From: Arenicella xantha
GTDB taxonomy: Bacteria; Pseudomonadota; Gammaproteobacteria; Arenicellales; Arenicellaceae
NCBI RefSeq assembly: GCF_003315245.1
Contig: NZ_QNRT01000002.1
Location: 914,206 to 978,205, forward strand
Length of the DNA stretch: 64,000 bases
Direction of reading: 5' to 3'
Shown here: in pieces, positions 34,342 to 42,791 of the stretch
Layout: the number at the start of each line of letters is the position of its first letter
Position numbering within the stretch: the first letter of the stretch is position 1
Notes under the pieces: model-generated
The model's database searches: none
What the model saw: the letters and a program-made list of their open reading frames with translations, nothing else
What the model was told of the DNA's origin: nothing
Position numbers and translations under genes: made by a program

Positions 34342-35121
34342 TCAACTGGCGGCAAGCAACTCTTGCACGTCAGAACAACACGCGTCAGTACTGCTGTTGG
34401 GCTGACGTGCAAAACTCATATGAATCGGGTCACTGAGCGCGACTTCGCAAGGTGATCCGTCGGCATACCGAAACTCAATCCCAGACTCTGATACACGCAC
34501 ATGCGACAGACTGACAGTCTTAGCATCATCACGATGCATACAGACCGACTCTTTAGAGCGACTTGGCAAATGACTCGAATGATAATCCACATAGTCAGAA
34601 CTATTCTGTGACTCAGCCAAGTCAAGACGATTAAACAAATCCCTACGCACCGATTTAACGTGTCGTGCGTCTACCGACGAGGATGACTTTGGCGTCCTCA
34701 CATTTTGTTCGACGCGCGGAGTATGACCATCCCAGACACATAGATAGTTGCGCCCACTGCGGTCAACTATAAACATTCTGAAAGCACGAAAATCGTGCAA
34801 ATTGAGCGCGAAAAACCGTTGTTTGATATCGCTAACATCTTCGGTTTCCGCAAAATATCTCACTATTTCGCCACGACTGATCCAATCTTTGTAGGTGGCA
34901 ATTTGTTCAAACTGATAGTGGTTCAGTAAACACACTGTAACCCCATATGCATTGACCGCTATCCACGTGCCCCCAGCATCGGCATCAGTCGGCGAAAGAT
35001 AATGAACCTCGCCGTCGGATTTAACACTTGGTGGCTCGGCGCGTCGACGTGAGAGTCGCTCGTCGCGATTAAAAAACAGTTCATAGCCATCATCAGCAGT
35101 AAACCAAGTCATTGTGCACAT
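34342..35121 (-). CDS. NRDE/TANGO2-family protein
   Basis: The 259 residues begin MCTMTWFTADDGYELFFNRDERLSRR, the N-terminal NRDE motif of the TANGO2 family (Cys-2 is the possible nucleophile of an Ntn-hydrolase fold), followed by AGGTWIAVNAYGVTVCLLNHY. Bacterial members have no established reaction; eukaryotic TANGO2 has been tied to lipid and haem handling. It overlaps the upstream DinB-like gene by 13 bases and is probably the last gene of the rsmJ-rsmE series. Confidence 0.83.
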   Translation of the reverse strand: MCTMTWFTADDGYELFFNRDERLSRRRAEPPSVKSDGEVHYLSPTDADAGGTWIAVNAYGVTVCLLNHYQFEQIATYKDWISRGEIVRYFAETEDVSDIKQRFFALNLHDFRAFRMFIVDRSGRNYLCVWDGHTPRVEQNVRTPKSSSSVDARHVKSVRRDLFNRLDLAESQNSSDYVDYHSSHLPSRSKESVCMHRDDAKTVSLSHVRVSESGIEFRYADGSPCEVALSDPIHMSFARQPNSSTDACCSDVQELLAAS

Positions 35122-35654
35122 GACGACTTACCTCGCAGTAACGGTGCTGGTAAACCGGATTTTTGATGTTCACGAGTGGCTTCCGCAACGCCAAAATCCA
35201 CGTCTGGCCGTTCACCTAAGGTTCGAGAGATTGCACCAATCAGCGCGTAATGATGCACGGTATGAGACTGCAAAAACAACAATTCGCGACCGAGATTAGT
35301 ATCGACCTTACAACCAGACACAAGATCATGCAGTTGAATCGGTCGACTAAACCGGCTGCTATCTAGCGCGTCAAAGGCGGTGATTAGCTCCGCTGCAGTA
35401 CGCTGTGCGTAGTGAATGTCGCGCTCTAGAATTTGATCACGTTCACGTCGCTCATAACAAATGACGCCACTATTCAATTGACCAAAGAAACACCGATAGT
35501 GTTCGAATACGTGCCTAAAGTGAGCACCGATGGTCGATTCAAAAGCCGGGCTTGCGGATTTAGAATAATGGCTAATATGTATTTTCGACAATAAGTCAGC
35601 ACCTTCGCGCAAAACACGAGCATTGGCTTCCACTAAACATTGATTTGACGACAA
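35109..35654 (-). CDS. DinB-like four-helix protein
   Basis: The protein resembles DinB/YfiT-type four-helix metal-binding proteins: GAHFRHVFEHYRCFFGQL near the N-terminal half and ELLFLQSHTVHHYALIGAI near the C-terminal half, both with His residues placed as metal ligands. Reaction unknown. I choose a TTG start at 35654, preceded by AGAGGA at 6-base spacing, giving 181 residues. The open frame also reaches an ATG at 35780 that overlaps the rsmE stop (TAATG). The extra 42 residues are Cys/Ser/Arg-rich and do not look like the family. Confidence 0.7.
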   Translation of the reverse strand: MSSNQCLVEANARVLREGADLLSKIHISHYSKSASPAFESTIGAHFRHVFEHYRCFFGQLNSGVICYERRERDQILERDIHYAQRTAAELITAFDALDSSRFSRPIQLHDLVSGCKVDTNLGRELLFLQSHTVHHYALIGAISRTLGERPDVDFGVAEATREHQKSGLPAPLLRGKSSCAQ

Positions 35655-35779
35655 ACCAGGTCCTCTATTTACCACAGCGCACGAAAACGAACGCGTCGAT
35701 TTATATTGTCTATTGAAAGACCTTGCCACATTTGAATATCTTTCACAACTAACACCGTAAGTACGACAGACAACCCACA

Positions 35780-36487
35780 TTAACCGTTGTGGATGTATTT
35801 AGCCCATTGTGCGAGCGCCGAAACCACGGCTGTTTCAGTGCGTAAAATATACTGGCCAAGCCACAGAGGAGTGACACATTTAGCCTCAAACAACTGAATC
35901 TCAGCCGCTGAGAAGCCCCCTTCAGGACCAATAAACAACGTTGCTGCCGTCTTAGGCGGCGCGCAGTCTAGCATGCTTGTACCACTGGCGTCGCAGTACA
36001 TTGCGGGCTGTTGTAGGGAACCGACGAACTCTTGCAATCGTTGCGAGCTGTCGACCTTCGGTAGCCAAGGATTTTGTGATTGCTTACACGCTTCCAATGC
36101 CGTGCGTTGCCATTTTTCTGTGGTGCTTGAAGTGAATTTCGTTACTGAATAGTCATACTCAATCGGCACGATTCGGTGGACTCCCAGCTGGGTAGCCATG
36201 TCAATCATGGTCTTTTGGCGGTCCCCTTTGGGAATTGCCACAGCAATTGTCAGCGGTGCTCGTTGCGACTCCTGCTGGCTGACTTGGTCGATAGCTACTT
36301 CAAGCTCTGCACGTGCAGCACTAATAATATGGCCGTTTGCAAGCAATCCCTGCCCGTTAATCAAGCGTACTGAATGCCCGACCTTTAACCGCCTAGATTT
36401 GAGTGCATGCAAGGATTCATTACGACTCAGGCACACTTGTTGGTCGTCCGCCATTAGCTCAGTATGAAAAAAAGTTGGTGTCGCCAC
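35780..36487 (-). CDS. rsmE: 16S rRNA (uracil1498-N3)-methyltransferase RsmE
   Basis: RsmE methylates U1498 of 16S rRNA using S-adenosylmethionine. It is a SPOUT-class enzyme of 235 residues. Visible features are the N-terminal PUA-like part (HALKSRRLKVGHSVRLINGQG), VAIPKGDRQKTMIDMATQLGV, and the C-terminal trefoil-knot motif LFIGPEGGFSAAEI followed by LGQYILRTETAVVSAL, all diagnostic for RsmE. It follows rsmJ by 48 bases, a pairing of two 16S methyltransferases. Confidence 0.95.
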   Translation of the reverse strand: MATPTFFHTELMADDQQVCLSRNESLHALKSRRLKVGHSVRLINGQGLLANGHIISAARAELEVAIDQVSQQESQRAPLTIAVAIPKGDRQKTMIDMATQLGVHRIVPIEYDYSVTKFTSSTTEKWQRTALEACKQSQNPWLPKVDSSQRLQEFVGSLQQPAMYCDASGTSMLDCAPPKTAATLFIGPEGGFSAAEIQLFEAKCVTPLWLGQYILRTETAVVSALAQWAKYIHNG

Positions 36488-36535
36488 GTAAATTACTCGC
36501 TTGAGGTTGATTTGCCGTTTACAGATGAACGAAGA

Positions 36536-37309
36536 TTATGCGTTAAGGTAAACATCATAATGAATAAGCTTACTGGAAAACTGTGTTTGGGGCTGACCCA
36601 TCAATGGCTCGGCATAATCCGGCCGCTTGACCGCTATGCGCGGGTACCCGGCCTGAATCGCTGAGGCAACCAGCTCGCTGGCATCTGAGTCAGGGCCAAC
36701 CCACCACTTTAAAAATTGCATAAACTTATTAGTCGCCGCCGACTGCTTTCGCTTGGGCGGAAACATGGGATCTAGATACACACAATCAACGTCATCTAAT
36801 CGACTAGCTAAATATTCGATAGCGTCCGCATGAACCACGGACGGGCACGAAACGCCGTTCTCCAGCGCCCATGAACTCTGCGACAAACGTGCGAATGCAT
36901 CGTCTAGTAAACACGCCATCAAGCGATCGCGCTCCAAAATAGTAACCTGATAGCCTTGCTGACACATCAACAACGCGTCGCCGCCCCAACCACCGGTGGC
37001 ATCTAGCACGTGGCGAGTCTTCTTACCTAATGCTTGATTGAATGCGCCTTGCTTTGGTGCCGGATACGACCGCAGAAGCTGTGTGGTTTTAGCAAAATCA
37101 AGATGAAAACGGAGTGGCTTCGAGCCAGCTTGTGTCCATGCAAAATGCATTCCATCAGCAGCCGACGTGACTATCAAATCGACCTGATCCGCTGAGCTGT
37201 CACCGATATCAAGCTCAGTCGAGTCCCGTACTAGCTGTGACAAAAGGTCATTATCGACCGCGACATCAATCCTTAGCTGAGCGTGCTTTAATTGCCTATG
37301 AAAAATCAA
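36536..37309 (-). CDS. rsmJ: 16S rRNA (guanine1516-N2)-methyltransferase RsmJ
   Basis: RsmJ methylates G1516 of 16S rRNA. The 257 residues hold LRFHLDFAKTTQLLRSYPAP, the SAM-binding stretch VLDATGGWGGDALLMCQQGYQV, and the motif VYLDPMFPPKRKQSA, where DPMFP is the NPPY-like catalytic motif of RsmJ. The C-terminal VKRPDYAEPLMGQPQTQFSSK is also typical. Length is normal. It begins the rsmJ-rsmE-DinB-NRDE series on the minus strand. Confidence 0.95.
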   Translation of the reverse strand: MIFHRQLKHAQLRIDVAVDNDLLSQLVRDSTELDIGDSSADQVDLIVTSAADGMHFAWTQAGSKPLRFHLDFAKTTQLLRSYPAPKQGAFNQALGKKTRHVLDATGGWGGDALLMCQQGYQVTILERDRLMACLLDDAFARLSQSSWALENGVSCPSVVHADAIEYLASRLDDVDCVYLDPMFPPKRKQSAATNKFMQFLKWWVGPDSDASELVASAIQAGYPRIAVKRPDYAEPLMGQPQTQFSSKLIHYDVYLNA

Positions 37310-37401
37310 TTTGGCCTCACTCGAAACTACACACTACTGCCGTCATTCGATGCTCAAGTAACGACAGTATGAGATTAATAGGTCAAATCAACCTAACGCT
37401 A

Positions 37402-38586
37402 TCAGAGAAAGTTAGCTTCGACAATTGGACTAACATCAGCGTCATAGTCGACCCCGTCGATGCCAAAACCAAATAGTCGCAAGAACTCTGCTTTGTAACC
37501 AGCAAAGTCGGTTAATTCATTCAAGTTTTCAGTATCGACGCGCGGCCAAATGGCCTCAACTCGAGCTTGCATTTCTGGAGTCAACTCAAGCTCATCGACA
37601 CGATACCGATTGTCGCTATCAAGGCGCGGAGATGATGAATAAATACACTCCTTAAACAAACGATCTAATTGTTCGATACACCCTTCATGAGTCCCTTCAG
37701 CTTTCATTTCTTTGAACAGAATTGACAGATAAAGAGGCATAACTGGAATCGCCGAACTGGCCTGTGTAACAACCGCTTTAAGAACCGATACATTAGCCTG
37801 AACAGGTAACGCTGCGTTCAACTCAGCTGCAGTGACGTCTAAGTGCTCTTTGGCCTTGCCGATCGTGGCATGGCCGTAAATTGGTTTAGTTAATTTCTCA
37901 CCAATATAGGTATACGCCACAGTGTCAGCGTTGTCTGCCAATACGCCGGCATCATGCAAGGCATGAATCCATAAGGACCAATCTTCGCCACCCATGACTT
38001 TAATGGTGTTGGCGATTTCTTCTTCGGATGCAGGCTCAACAGTCACTTCTCCGACTACTTGCGAATCAGTATTCAAATTCTTAGCTGTATACGATTCGCC
38101 GATCGGCTTCAAGGTCGACATAAACGTCTCACCGCTAATCGGGTCGGTTCGTCGCGGCGACGCCAAACTATAAACAACCAAGTCTATCTTACCCATGTCC
38201 GCCTTAATTGCATCAATGGCCTGTTGCTTCGCTTCCATCGAGAAAGCGTCACCATTAATACTCTTGGCATACAAACCATCGGCGGCCGCCTGAGCCTCAA
38301 AAGCAGCTGAATTATAGTAGCCGGCTGAACCTGTGCGTTTTTCAGTAGGCGGTTTTTCAAAGAACAGTCCCAATGTTTTAGCGCCGTACCCGTAGGCTGC
38401 GGTAATCCGAGACGCTAAACCATAGCCAGTTGAAGCACCAATGATTAGTACGTTCTTCGGCGCGCCATCGGTCGATGCCGGAGCTTGCGATTTTATGTAC
38501 TCAATTTGCTGTGCAACATTTTCAGCACAGCCGACAGGATGTGCATTGGTGCAAATAAATCCACGAACTTTAGGTTGAATAATCAT
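37402..38586 (-). CDS. fabV: Enoyl-ACP reductase FabV
   Basis: FabV reduces trans-2-enoyl-ACP with NADH in the last step of fatty-acid elongation. The 394 residues begin [20 protein letters not shown] and contain the NAD-binding [25 protein letters not shown], and the catalytic Tyr-x8-Lys pair in [10 protein letters not shown]. This is the long SDR-type reductase that, in characterised species, tolerates triclosan, unlike FabI. It lies downstream of ppiD, the place fabI holds in Pseudomonas. A hairpin and short repeats separate it from ppiD. Confidence 0.96.
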   Translation of the reverse strand: MIIQPKVRGFICTNAHPVGCAENVAQQIEYIKSQAPASTDGAPKNVLIIGASTGYGLASRITAAYGYGAKTLGLFFEKPPTEKRTGSAGYYNSAAFEAQAAADGLYAKSINGDAFSMEAKQQAIDAIKADMGKIDLVVYSLASPRRTDPISGETFMSTLKPIGESYTAKNLNTDSQVVGEVTVEPASEEEIANTIKVMGGEDWSLWIHALHDAGVLADNADTVAYTYIGEKLTKPIYGHATIGKAKEHLDVTAAELNAALPVQANVSVLKAVVTQASSAIPVMPLYLSILFKEMKAEGTHEGCIEQLDRLFKECIYSSSPRLDSDNRYRVDELELTPEMQARVEAIWPRVDTENLNELTDFAGYKAEFLRLFGFGIDGVDYDADVSPIVEANFL

Positions 38587-38624
38587 CGGGGGGTCCTTAC
38601 TCTCTGGCGGTTGTTTTAAGCGAA

Positions 38625-38654
38625 GTTAGCCGGTATTACCTATACCGGACTAAC
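38625..38654 (-). other. Hairpin between ppiD and fabV
   Basis: On the minus strand GTTAG-T-CCGGTAT pairs with ATACCGG-CTAAC, 12 base pairs with one bulged T and a 5-base loop. The bases after it (TTCGCTT) are only mildly T-rich, so it may be an attenuator between ppiD and fabV. Confidence 0.45.
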
Positions 38655-38667
38655 ATCGACAAACTAA

Positions 38668-38703
38668 TTAACTAACAATTTAACTAACATTTTAACTAAC
38701 TAG
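38668..38703. repeat. Three tandem 12-bp repeats between ppiD and fabV
   Basis: The plus strand shows TTAACTAACAAT, TTAACTAACATT and TTAACTAACTAG back to back, differing only in the last three bases. They lie between the ppiD stop (38718) and the hairpin at 38625-38654, in a noncoding gap of 131 bases. Confidence 0.9.
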
Positions 38704-38717
38704 GTATGACTTAGCGC

Positions 38718-40616
38718 TTACAGTAAATCTTCATTAATTTCGAGCGCCAACTCATCGCTTAGGCTCTCGATATACGTTTCGACCAACGATGCGCCATTGC
38801 GTTGTTCAATAAGGCGTCGAGTTGCGTCTTTTACCGCATCACTAACAGACGCCAAATTGCCCGGCGCTATTTGTGTTAATCGCACAATATTAAAGTCACC
38901 ATTAAGTCCGGTAAACGAAAATACCTTAGTCGACTCATCGCCTAGCTGGGCCTTTACCACTTCGCGCATTACATCCGGCGCGACTTTACGCTCGGTATCA
39001 AGCATGGAAATAGTATGGGTTTCAATCGACACCGCTTCGTCTTTGGCCAAGGCAGTCCAGTCAGACTTAGCGCGCGACAACAACTCATCACCTGCATCTT
39101 TAGCCGCCGCGATTGCACGCTCCGTGGTCAACGTTGATTTAATCTGCGCTCGGACTTCATCTAATGGTTTTGCTTGAGCTGGGCTAAAATCAAGTTTTCT
39201 AACAGCGACATACACACCACTACTCGTCTCGATTAGCTCGGAGTTTACACCATCGTCTAATACCGCCTCTGAAAACGCGGCCTCTCGTACAGCATCAGTT
39301 GCTGCCACACCTTGGCCTGCGTCGCGCGCGAAAAAAGCACTCGACTGCACTTCTAAGTTTGCCGCTGCGGCTGCAACCTCTAAGCTGTCGGCATTCTCAA
39401 AAAGTAAGTTACGTAATTGCTCAGCTAACTCAACAACGCGTTCTTCGGCTTGTTGCTGCTGCTCTTCTTCAAGCAGCTCAAAGCGCATTACCGCGAACGG
39501 CTCAGGTTCAGTCGCATTAACCTTCTCAACTTGAATAATATGATAGCCAAACGGCGACTTTACCGGATCTGAAATCTCTTGAACTGGAAGAGCGAACAAA
39601 GCCTCATCAAATTCAGCAACCATTTCGCCACGCTCAACATCACCTAGTGATCCGCCATTACTAGCTGAACCAGGGTCTTGAGAATTAGCTTCCGCCAGCT
39701 CAGCGAAGTCAGCGCCGGCACGAAGCTCTGACACCAAACTCTCAGCTTTAGCTAATTGCTCTTGCTCGTCTTCGTCACCGGTGGTGCTCAATAAGATATG
39801 CCGAGTAGTCCGCGTTTCATTCGATGCGAAACCAGCTTTATAATCTTCGTAAGCCGCCAATAAAACATCTTCTTCAACTTCAATGCCTTCAGCGACCGAC
39901 TGTGTATCTAGCTCAATATAGCTAACCGACACTCGATCGGGATTTTGATACCGGTCAATATTGGCTTGATAGTATTCTTGTACGTCTTGTTCTGACACTG
40001 ACACAGACTCAAGGAAATCAACTTGATTAACGGTGATTAAATCGAAGGTTCGACGCTCGGCCTGAATCTCAAGCAGACTGCGCACCTCACTGGGTAACAC
40101 TAGAGCGGACTCTTGGTAACCTGAAACGACCTGTCCCAATCGTTCGTTACGCTTTAGATCAGCCCGATAAACTTGCGCTCCAGCACGTCCATAACTCGCC
40201 ATCTGCGCGTTAAAAACGGATTGGTCAAATTTGCCATCCACTTGATAAAGTGGGTTCTCAACGATCTGCTTATTGATCTGTTGTTCACTCACTTGATAGT
40301 TATATTCCTCTGCAACATAGGCGACCAATTCTTGGTTGATCATCGACTGCAAGACACTGGTCTTAAATTCCTTAGAATTGAGCACACCGGAATTTGCTAG
40401 CTCAGGATTTTGCGACAAACGTTGATTCTGAATACGCGAGAGGCGATTCTGAAAATCTTCCTGCGTGATTTTAGTGCCGTCGATTTCAACAACAGTTGGT
40501 CGCGCTTGCGTATCGGCGTATTGTTGCACGCCAAAAAAGGCCATCGGAATAATAATAATGCCGGCGATGATCCAAGCAAACCAACCAGAAGAGCGGTCAC
40601 GGATTTCAGTTAACAT
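38718..40616 (-). CDS. ppiD: Periplasmic chaperone PpiD
   Basis: PpiD is a membrane-anchored chaperone beside the SecYEG translocon. The 632 residues show one N-terminal membrane segment (WFAWIIAGIIIIPMAFFGVQ), a SurA_N-like region, a parvulin/PpiC domain (about 265-355, with TRHILLSTTGDEDEQ, ADFAELAEANSQDPGSASNGG and SPFGYHIIQVEKV) and a helical C-terminus. PpiD parvulin domains are often catalytically weak. It usually follows hupB directly; here about 6.4 kb of other genes separate them. Confidence 0.94.
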   Translation of the reverse strand: MLTEIRDRSSGWFAWIIAGIIIIPMAFFGVQQYADTQARPTVVEIDGTKITQEDFQNRLSRIQNQRLSQNPELANSGVLNSKEFKTSVLQSMINQELVAYVAEEYNYQVSEQQINKQIVENPLYQVDGKFDQSVFNAQMASYGRAGAQVYRADLKRNERLGQVVSGYQESALVLPSEVRSLLEIQAERRTFDLITVNQVDFLESVSVSEQDVQEYYQANIDRYQNPDRVSVSYIELDTQSVAEGIEVEEDVLLAAYEDYKAGFASNETRTTRHILLSTTGDEDEQEQLAKAESLVSELRAGADFAELAEANSQDPGSASNGGSLGDVERGEMVAEFDEALFALPVQEISDPVKSPFGYHIIQVEKVNATEPEPFAVMRFELLEEEQQQQAEERVVELAEQLRNLLFENADSLEVAAAAANLEVQSSAFFARDAGQGVAATDAVREAAFSEAVLDDGVNSELIETSSGVYVAVRKLDFSPAQAKPLDEVRAQIKSTLTTERAIAAAKDAGDELLSRAKSDWTALAKDEAVSIETHTISMLDTERKVAPDVMREVVKAQLGDESTKVFSFTGLNGDFNIVRLTQIAPGNLASVSDAVKDATRRLIEQRNGASLVETYIESLSDELALEINEDLL

Positions 40617-40704
40617 AGTGTTTCCTTAAGTAAAGGTTTGTTTGTTCTAATATTTGCAGCGCGCCATTATAGTCTAGCCTGTCGCGACAAAAAAGCCGTA
40701 TTCG

Positions 40705-42555
40705 CTAAGCTGTCGGCTGCGGTTCAGAGGTTTTATCGTCCGAGTCGCCATCTGACTGGCTCTGACGTGCGGCGTCTTCGGCCAACACAGCATTAAGATC
40801 CTCGGCTCGTTGTCGTACAGCACGCCCATAACTTTGGTCATCGCCCCAAAGGTCAGCCAGCTTATACAGCGACTCTTCGTCATGTTCAGCAAATAGGCGA
40901 CTAACCCGCTCCGCCTCAGAACGTTCAACACCCAGTAATGCCAGAGCGTCGACACTCAACTTCAGAGCGGAATAAAATGTTTCACGCTGGAATCCAGTAA
41001 TATCCTCATTAATTAACTCATAGGCGTGGCGACGATCAACCGCACGCGACAATATCCGCAACCTAGGGAAATGTTTTTTAGCTACACGAATTATTTCCAT
41101 CGACTTGTCGGCCGAATCGACGCCAACGACCAGCAATCGAGCATTATCCGCGCCAGCGGCCTCAAGCAAATCAGGTCGCGCCGCATCACCGTAGTAAACT
41201 GTACTACCAAAGCGACGCACCATCTCAATTTGGCTAGCACTATGATCCAAAATCGTCAGCTGATAGCCACGACTTGCTAATAAGCGCCCGACAATCTGTC
41301 CAAATCGGCCATAACCCGCAATAATCACTTGGCAAGTAGGCTGGACCTCGTCGTCTTGTATTTGACTTGCATGCTGACTAATTCGGCTAGAATAAGCTTC
41401 ATGCGCAACAAACAGTAACGGCGCCATCAACATTGAGAGCGCCACAACAATTGTGATCAGACTAGCCGTAGCAGAATCAAATACGGCAAATTGCTGACCA
41501 GCCGACGTCAATACGAACGCAAACTCTCCACCTTGCGCCAGGGCCAATGAGAACAAAATGGCTTGTTTTCGCTCCATCTTAAACAGCACGCTCAGGAACA
41601 ACAAAATACCCGCCTTCAACGCCACTAGCGCAATGACTAAGCAAATAATAAGCCCGAACTGGCTCGCCAGTAACGCGAAATTAATATTGGCGCCGACCGT
41701 GATAAAGAACAACCCAAGCAATAGGCCCTTAAATGGCTCAATATCAACCTCAATCTCGTGCCTGAACTCGCTTTCGGCTAACACCACGCCAGCCAGAAAG
41801 GTGCCGAGCGCCGCAGACAAACCCACCGCCGACATTGCTACCGCAATCGCCACTACCAAACACAACGCCAACACGGTAAATAGCTCCCGAGAACCCGTCT
41901 CAGCAATAAATCGAAATAAGGGTCTCGACACAAACCGACCCGACACGATAATGGCGCCAATGACGCCAACCGTCACTAATACTTGCTGCCAAACGGCTAA
42001 ACCCGCAATCAAACTAGAATTGTGGTCGTCAACTGACTGAACCAACGGCAAGGTAGCCAACAATGGCAACAACGCCAAAATTGGAATAACAGCAATATCT
42101 TGGAACAACAATACCGAAAAAGCATTTTTACCGGCTTGCGTCTCTAACTGCCCGCGCTCGGTTAGTGACTGCAACACAATAGCGGTGGATGACAACGCCA
42201 AACTCAAACCTATTGCGATTGCCATCAACGGATTGATCGGCGACAACAACCAAATTAGCCCACTCAGCGTAGTGGCAGTAATAAGCACCTGCAGTCCGCC
42301 TAGACCCAGTATTGGTTTACGCATACTCCACAAGCGGCTAGGTTGAAGCTCTAGCCCGACTAAAAAGAGCATCATGACGACACCAAACTCGGCCACGTGC
42401 ATGACATCGGTCTGATCTCCGACTAATTGTAAGGCGCTAGGCCCGATGATAATGCCGGCGATCAAATAGCCGAGCACCGACCCGAGACCAAGTCGTTTTG
42501 CAATCGGCACGGCAATCACTGCCGCAAGAAGATAAATAAGCGCTGTTGTTAACAT
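40705..42555 (-). CDS. Kef-type potassium/proton antiporter (CPA2 family with RCK domain)
   Basis: From the ATG at 42555 the protein has 616 residues. It has about 12 membrane spans (LTTALIYLLAAVIAVPIAKRL through the MLMAPLLFVAHEAY segment), including the GYLIAGIIIGP and GLSLALSSTAIVLQ motifs of CPA2. A cytoplasmic RCK/TrkA-N domain follows (VIIAGYGRFGQIVGRLLASRG, with the GYGRFG nucleotide site). I prefer 42555 because Kef proteins start here; the frame extends 21 codons upstream to 42618. No KefF/KefG partner is adjacent, so glutathione gating is not implied. Confidence 0.88.
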   Translation of the reverse strand: MLTTALIYLLAAVIAVPIAKRLGLGSVLGYLIAGIIIGPSALQLVGDQTDVMHVAEFGVVMMLFLVGLELQPSRLWSMRKPILGLGGLQVLITATTLSGLIWLLSPINPLMAIAIGLSLALSSTAIVLQSLTERGQLETQAGKNAFSVLLFQDIAVIPILALLPLLATLPLVQSVDDHNSSLIAGLAVWQQVLVTVGVIGAIIVSGRFVSRPLFRFIAETGSRELFTVLALCLVVAIAVAMSAVGLSAALGTFLAGVVLAESEFRHEIEVDIEPFKGLLLGLFFITVGANINFALLASQFGLIICLVIALVALKAGILLFLSVLFKMERKQAILFSLALAQGGEFAFVLTSAGQQFAVFDSATASLITIVVALSMLMAPLLFVAHEAYSSRISQHASQIQDDEVQPTCQVIIAGYGRFGQIVGRLLASRGYQLTILDHSASQIEMVRRFGSTVYYGDAARPDLLEAAGADNARLLVVGVDSADKSMEIIRVAKKHFPRLRILSRAVDRRHAYELINEDITGFQRETFYSALKLSVDALALLGVERSEAERVSRLFAEHDEESLYKLADLWGDDQSYGRAVRQRAEDLNAVLAEDAARQSQSDGDSDDKTSEPQPTA

Positions 42556-42791
42556 CAAAGAGTGTCCATGACAGTGTTGAGTAATAAGCCGTGATAACCT
42601 TGATAGCAAGTCGGTCATACTAAAGCGGCTAGATTGGCTTACTGAGCACTGTGCCTCGCGATTCAGGCAATCAGTACAGTAATTTAATCAGACCAGCCGT
42701 TGGCATTCGTTACTATTGGAGTAGCATACGCAACGTTTAGATCCGACAACAAGCTACACCGTGATACTACAAGAAAGATAGGACAAACTTA

